A stretch of DNA of 64,000 nucleotides from Codonopsis lanceolata (lineage: Eukaryota; Streptophyta; Magnoliopsida; Asterales; Campanulaceae), in contig CM028378.1 in assembly GCA_013146195.2 (NCBI GenBank), positions 14,429,828-14,493,827 of the forward strand, in the 5' to 3' direction. Positions within the stretch are counted from its first letter, which is position 1. Each line of letters opens with the position of its first letter. This document shows positions 58,601 to 64,000 of the stretch, one piece after another. Under the pieces are notes generated by a model. It was not told the DNA's origin. It was given only the letters and a program-made list of their open reading frames with translations, and did not search any database. Position numbers and translations under genes: made by a program.

Positions 58601-60261
58601 TTCTTGATGATGGTGGGACGATGCATTGCCTTCACGAATTATGAGATTCGTGATTGTAATGTATCGCCGTACCGGATTCGGGTTTCACACACACCTCCAC
58701 TGCTAGCTACAGTGGGGAAGTAGCCCCCTTTGTCGTAACCAATTGAGCACATTGGCTAGTGCTATTTTCCGAGTAGAGAACTCGGACCGAGAGAGAGCTC
58801 GGTACTTTGATACCTGAACACGGGTATCATTGGCACGATATGATTAACAGTTGTGATTGCAGGAGCAATACGACGACAGTGATTTGGTATCTTCTCTATC
58901 CCTTATGTGGCCTCCTATGGGCACTTATGTGACAACAAAGTGTTAGTTGAACATGAGATCTTATTGACCATGTTTGTATTGGCTGATGTTATATGAGAGA
59001 TTTGATATATGTATATATAGATATATGCATACTTGTATATGAGATATATATGAAAGACTTGATGTGTATATATATAGATATGCACACTTATGCATGATGA
59101 TTTTATGGGAGATTTGATATGTATATTTAGAGATATACATACTGATATAGGTGTATATATATAAACATGCACCCTTACACGTGGTAACAGTGTGAATAGC
59201 TTGATTCGTATATATAATGATATGTATACTTGCATATGATATTTTGTGGGAACTACATTCTAATTCATTTGATTTGTGTGTGAACAGGGAATTACACCCT
59301 GGTTCATTTGGATGGTTTAGTAAGTAAGAAGGAGTGGATATCTTGTGGAGTATCGAAACGATACGACGCCTCTTCACGGGTTTTTCTGTCATATATAAAA
59401 TGACACCCTGGTTATGTTTATGTTACATAATTATATGTTGCATATATATTGTAGTAGCGCATCGGGTCATTATGACTCATCTCGCACTTGTTTTTTAGTT
59501 GCGAATGGCGATAGCGCACCGAGGTCGAGTAGATCGTGACTGTAGCAGGGCGCGGTGGTCGATAGATCGAGGTTAGATCGTGTGGTTCGTGTTTGTAGCA
59601 GCCGACTTTCCCGAGTAGTAGCTTGTGGAGTCTTGTTCCTTTTTAGCATTGTCATTGATTTCATGTACTTTGTTATTCTTGTGAGATCGACATTTTGTAA
59701 AGTTATTTAGACTTTACAGTCGGGTAGAATACTTGGGTATTTGTATTGATTATTTCTTGGGCCGACGTACTGTGTCGTGCCTTGTTTGTGGTTTTAGTAT
59801 ATATTTCAGTTGTCTCCCGGGCACGCAGTAGCTTTGGGGAATTTCTTTATTCTAGTTTTTATGGTTGTTGGTTGACCCCGGTATGCTTTAGCCGTTGGGT
59901 AAATGTTATATCAGGTTGGTTCTTTGTTGAAACGCCGGCCTGGAGTGCCGATGTTTTGTTTAGCGTCTGCATTGTTGCGGCACGCGAGTTTTGTTTTTCC
60001 TCATTTGAGAGATAATGTCTCTCTTGGTTTCATTGTCGTTGGTTTCGAGCTTCATAGCTTGGGACTTCTTTCATGTATTGCTTCCGCTAATTCGATTTTT
60101 GAAATACCGTATTTTAGTGCGGTGTTTTGTTCATGTTTAGAGCGAGTTTGCTCGACTGTTTAACTAGCACTACTGTTTATCAAGTGCTTGTCCTCTTCTT
60201 AAGATAGTTCCAGCGGCACGACCTTGGGATTTCGTGTTGGAATCCGGGTCGTTACAAACAC
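55694..60261 (+). mobile_element. Very long gypsy solo LTR (55699-60256, 4558 bp)
   Basis: Begins TGTAAGACCCCGAACC and ends GGAATCCGGGTCGTTACA, with short inverted termini TGTAA..TTACA. AACAC is duplicated exactly at 55694-55698 and 60257-60261. No gag or pol motifs were found inside. Length and ends are like LTRs of Tekay/Del chromoviruses, but the lineage is inferred. Internal AT-rich tracts (58980-59220) hold several short TATATATAGATAT repeats. Confidence 0.82.
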
Positions 60262-60840
60262 GAACAGTGAACTGGGCAGGGGCTTACCCTGCAAATGCTC
60301 TCCAGCGTGAGAATTAGTAATCACTTAATTGAGTAAATAATTTGACAGAGTTTGACATTCGTTAAGAAATCACATACCTCCCTCCCTTCATTGGAGGGTT
60401 TTATAGCCTTCATGTGAAGCTAAATAACTCCCCATTAAATGTCGAAACGTGTTTGGCGGGCACATTAACTGCCACGTCCAACATAACAACCTCATCTTGA
60501 ATGCGGAAGCGAATTTCTCAGAGGTAACTGCCCACGTCCAGGATGACCGTTACTTGCTTAACCAAGCATGGTAAGCTTGCTCGTTGTACACTTGCCCGTT
60601 AGGTGCTTAACCCCAGCTCGTTGTATTTAGCCCCCAGCTTGCTACACGCAACCCCCAGACTTCTGAGAAATAAATGCTCGGTCTTCATATCATGATGATC
60701 AAAGTCTGGCCGCTGCCCACTTCATAACTTTGACTTGGACTGTGGAATGCGCGTATTTCGCTCATGACTAAATAAAATGTGTCAGGCACGTGACTTATGT
60801 CTGTGCCTATTGGGTCGGGCAGTTCATATCTTAACCTTTT
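60262..60840 (-). mobile_element. Gypsy (Tat-like) LTR fragment
   Basis: On the minus strand: a TATAAAACCC box near 60397, then TGATTACTAATTCTCACGCT near 60327 and a GC-rich block to 60275. These are the same U5-style elements seen in the palindromic element and the 12.7-kb Tat LTRs. Boundaries are not resolved and no internal region is present. Confidence 0.6.
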
Positions 60841-61023
60841 TTTTTTTAATTTTCCAATTTCTAAAATCTTAATTGTAACTTTCCTTGTAATTATTTCATT
60901 TACTATTTGTAAAACTCTAAATAGCTTCTATTTTTTAAAACTAAGTTTTGGCGAGATATTTTCACATTTGGTGACTACTATGCCTTTATATATACTCCTA
61001 AAAAGTCTCAAAATTAAAATCGT

Positions 61024-61262
61024 TCAACTAATTAAATAAAAATAAATCATTTTATTGGTAAGATTATAGATTTTGAAAGAAAAAAATTTATACACAACAT
61101 TTGTTAGTTTTCCATCTTTATCGAATATTAATATCTTCAAACCAGAACGATTTGTTACCCTAAAACCTGCGACATACAACTGGCCATGACTGAACATTAG
61201 CTTCTTAAAGAAGATTCTTACATGCAAAAGTGATTGACCTTTGCTTTTGTTAATTGTCATGA
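61024..61262 (-). pseudogene. Helitron helicase (PIF1-like) C-terminal fragment
   Basis: Minus strand, starting MTINKSKGQSLLHVRIFFKK, then MFSHGQLYVAGFRVTNRSG, LKILIFDKDGK, TNVVYKFF. This is the conserved final motif of Helitron RepHel helicases (usually MTINKSQGQTL and GQLYVALSRVTS). About 78 codons remain, with no Rep domain in the window. Confidence 0.85.
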
Positions 61263-61945
61263 CATACGATACTACTAATGGAAATTAACATGTATATATT
61301 CTATTGAAGGCAAACTACACAAAACTATAAATTTCATCTATTTTTTTTAAAGCCTTTTTGGATTAAGCATGTTAAATGTCTATTTTAACAATCAATTATT
61401 TTTAGGGTAAGGGGGTTAAAGAATATCACACAAAGAATAAAGCATAAAATCTTATTTTAAAAAATAATAAAAATTAAAATTATAAACTGGCAAAATCTAG
61501 AAAGATAAAAAGAAAAAAATTATGTTACAGACACATATTAAATAAAAATAAATCATTTTATCGATATTTTTAATCAAGGAAGATTTATGTTGCAAATGTG
61601 TCGCACGATATTGGGAGAGATTGTTTTTCATCTTACCCGTTAGGGTTTGATTCGAAAGGTGTGAGATTAGTGTGGTGGTGGCTTGAAGATGGCTAAGATT
61701 AAGAGATGTGTGTTCTGTTTGTGAGATCTAGAAGAACTGCGGGCTAATGCTCCAAACATCTTTGGTGTAAGAGATGAAGATGACCAAAACACACAAATTA
61801 TATTATTTACATTTTCACCCCTTTTAAATATAATTGCTTTTATTGTATAATAAAATAGACATCATGATCTCTAACGGCCATACTACTAATGAAAATAGAT
61901 AACAAAGTGTATATATTCTATTGAATAATCTTTTGTTTTCAAATT
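61263..61945. other. Possible Helitron 3' remnant and flanking repeats
   Basis: Two imperfect copies of TATATATTCTATTGAA preceded by CATACTACTAATG-like sequence lie at about 61265-61310 and 61880-61925, and two copies of AAATAAAAATAAATCATTTT at about 61035 and 61543. No gene seen. Confidence 0.45.
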
Positions 61946-62402
61946 TGGCTTAAATTACAATTTGATCACCCTACTTTCACACTTTTTGCAATAAGGTAAC
62001 TCTAGTATTATTTTTTCAATTTAGTCATTGTATTTGACTATATATCACACTTTGGTCACCAAGAGTAATTTCCGTAAGTTATGTTGGATGGAAATGATCG
62101 AAAAGATATAAAAGTCTTTGTGTTCGGAACATGTCGTGCACGTGAACATATTGAAGTCATAAAATCTTATCTCGTTCAACTCCTTACCTGAAGACATGCG
62201 ACTTAAGCTTACATTGAAGGTGAAGGCGAGACAATCACGTGATCTCGGTATTTTGTGTTTCTACAAAAAGTCACTTTCCATTCAAAAATTGGATGGAGTG
62301 ATGAACGTGCAATATATAACTAGGTACAATGACTAAATTGAAAAAAAAGTAGGGTTAGCGTATTGCATAAAGTGTGAAAATACCAAATTGTGATTTAAAC
62401 CA
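61946..62402. mobile_element. Mutator-like MITE with long inverted repeats
   Basis: The left end TGGCTTAAATTACAATTTG pairs with the right end CAAATTGTGATTTAAACCA. Complementarity continues inward through CACACTTTTTGCAATA and CAATTTAGTCATTGTA. TCAAATT flanks both sides (7-9 bp duplication). Non-coding, 457 bp. Confidence 0.72.
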
Positions 62403-62481
62403 TCAAATTTCATCATTATACTTGTAGATTTGACATTTTTTTACCATGCATTAGTCAGTTTTGGATTTTTATGATATACAA

Positions 62482-62890
62482 GGAGTCGGACTTATGGACG
62501 AGCTCAGACTGTAAATCTCGGTTCTAGGAAGGTTCGACGGCCGGGGAGTCATTCCTACCAACGAACCCAACCTGAATGATCGCCTCGACGCATTCGATTT
62601 TCTAACCGTCACGTGTAGCTTCCCGTCGTCCCCAATTTCGACACCAGTCTCAAGAAAATCCTATTCGTCCACGGAAATGACGTCCAGACTCGACCTTGAA
62701 TGACACAAATGAAGCCGCCGCTTCTGGAAATTGTTCCATTATCAGCATCTTGGCGCCTTAGAATTCGAACATAAATAGTAAGGGTGTACCAAATAAAACA
62801 CCGTAACAGTACCACTTGTACCATCAAATTGTCGGAATATTCCCCGTACATGGCAATCAACAACAGAATCCCACTAACATGTACCATTAC
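62482..62890 (-). pseudogene. PIN-type auxin efflux carrier fragment, degenerate
   Basis: Minus strand. AMYGEYSDNLMVQVVLLRCF and IWYTL at 62850-62780 match the end of the PIN N-terminal membrane domain. After a frame change near 62765 come AKMLIMEQFPEAAASFVSFK and VES. After another near 62690 come DFLETGVEIGDDGKLHVTV, RKSNASRRS, TPRPSNLPRTEIYSLSSS down to about 62482, the start of the PIN hydrophilic loop. In-frame stops and at least two frameshifts are present; the upstream transmembrane segments, the rest of the loop and the C-terminal domain are absent. Wording is closest to the PIN3/4/7 group. A copied or transposon-carried fragment is likely, since both ends stop abruptly. Confidence 0.87.
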
Positions 62891-63178
62891 CGGTTTGAGT
62901 ATTGAAAGTATATATATTTACAATCAGCCCCTTCATTTGTTAGTTATATAACATATTAATCTTTATTTCAATTTTACCGTTAAAAATTGATCACATGCTC
63001 AACATGTGCTGCTTTAACGACACTTGGATCAATGAAGTTAGGGTCAGAGACTACTGGTGTACAAAATATGTATTCTTTGGTCGGTGACGTATATTTGCTT
63101 TGTACAGAGACTGCTCACTGGCTTTTGCAAAGTAAATGGACCAATGGTGCATTTAACCATTTTTTAACATACCATACT
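62891..63178. other. Unassigned intergenic DNA
   Basis: A short open frame at 62987-63181 has no recognisable family. Nothing else supported. Confidence 0.35.
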
Positions 63179-63593
63179 TAAGGGCTCGTTTGTTGTGGCT
63201 GATGGCTTATGACTTATGATGATAAATTGGTATGAATGACTTTTGGTGATTGCATGATAGGCTGTTTGTTATAGGCTGTTGAAAAGTTTGTTTAAGTCGT
63301 TATAATTATTTGTTAAAAAAAAACTTGAAAATTAGTATTCCTATTTTTATGTATATTTCATAAAAGGATGAAATGAAGACAATCAAATATTTATTAATGA
63401 ATAGTTGTCTTCATGTTTAAAAAAAAACCCAAAAAGCTTAAAATTTTGGCTTTTGGCTTTTCAATGCATAAAGGGTGTTGTACCTTACTTATTGGTTTTT
63501 GGCTTATAAACTGAAACAAACACTTTAATTATGACTTTTCAAAAGCCAAAAGCCAAAAATCACTCCAAATAAGCTGCAACAAACGAGCACTAA
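63179..63593. mobile_element. Tourist/PIF-Harbinger-like MITE (63182-63590)
   Basis: Ends GGGCTCGTTTGTTGTGGC and, inverted, GTGCTCGTTTGTTGCAGC. TAA is duplicated at 63179-63181 and 63591-63593. The interior is AT-rich with repeated GGCTTTTGGCTT blocks. Size 409 bp. Confidence 0.8.
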
Positions 63594-64000
63594 ATTGTTG
63601 AAAGACTTTACCGATTCGGCTTTTCTACGATGTATTCTATTGAAATGCTAGTGTAAAAGAGATATTTACCACATGCATTTAACGGAGTAATTTATACATA
63701 ATCTTATTATCACCATAATATTGATGTTTAACCAAACAAATCAAATACATCATGAATTAAAATTGAATTTGGATGTCCTTTAACATTTCAAGTTACCGTT
63801 ATGAACGTCATCTCGTATTGTGTTACAATACAAATCTACCCAAAAAAAATCAAATCAAATTTAATGACAACACGTGTGCTCTACTGAAAACCATTGGAAG
63901 CCCCAAAGACCGAAACCAAACCAGTTTCTCTTTACATAATTCGACTCGGACCTTTCTTGTTCTCTTTGGAGAAGTATGCATAATAAAATACAAAGAGGCC
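63594..64000. other. Intergenic DNA to window end
   Basis: AT-rich, no feature recognised. It may be the flank of a gene beyond the window. Confidence 0.35.

Noticed and set aside
58915..59392. Frames rich in YIYI on the minus strand
   Set aside because: Products of the TATATATAGATAT repeats in the long solo LTR.

Overview
The window is nuclear DNA of a flowering plant, most likely a eudicot. The evidence is spliced GT-AG genes, a thylakoid CURT1 gene, a DYW-type pentatricopeptide protein, a CRC/TSO1-like regulator, and a dense load of plant transposable elements. There are no operons, CRISPR arrays, tRNA or rRNA genes. All domain calls were made by reading translations by eye; no database search was run.

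Layout. 1-1830: decayed Ty1/copia polyprotein. 2957-7674: G-type lectin receptor-like kinase pseudogene, split by a 2231-bp palindromic element (3085-5315) with exact 5-bp target duplications. 9406-17756: apparently intact six-exon CURT1 gene; its 4.2-kb second intron holds an RTE-type LINE that was itself entered by a SINE, a hAT-like element inside that SINE, a second SINE and a MITE. 17757-20413: intergenic. 20419-33116: a 12.7-kb minus-strand Ty3/gypsy element of the Tat lineage with both LTRs, a 5-bp duplication, decayed gag and pol with two RNase H domains, an antisense extra ORF region near its 3' LTR, and an unrelated 2-kb solo LTR inside its integrase. 34879-36765: intact single-exon PPR-DYW gene. 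38440-39359: 5'-truncated L1 LINE with a copia solo LTR in its tail. 39831-40015: Stowaway-like MITE. 40120-45769: seven-exon minus-strand CRC-domain gene. 47600-48960: array of a roughly 20-bp degenerate repeat containing a Tourist-like MITE. 49403-55319: Mutator-like element with a transposase relic convergent with a plant-mobile-domain gene relic. 55699-60256: very long (4.56 kb) gypsy solo LTR. 60262-64000: LTR fragment, Helitron helicase fragment, MITEs and a fragment of a PIN auxin-efflux carrier pseudogene.

The three genes that look functional (CURT1, PPR-DYW, CRC/TCX) have unrelated predicted roles: grana curvature, organellar RNA editing and nuclear transcription control. The rest is mostly nested transposon history that can be ordered from target duplications. 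The most unusual structures are the palindromic LTR-like element whose two outer ends are both U5-type ends, the Mutator-like element with two convergent genes and a 119-bp hairpin, and the antisense ORF of the Tat element.
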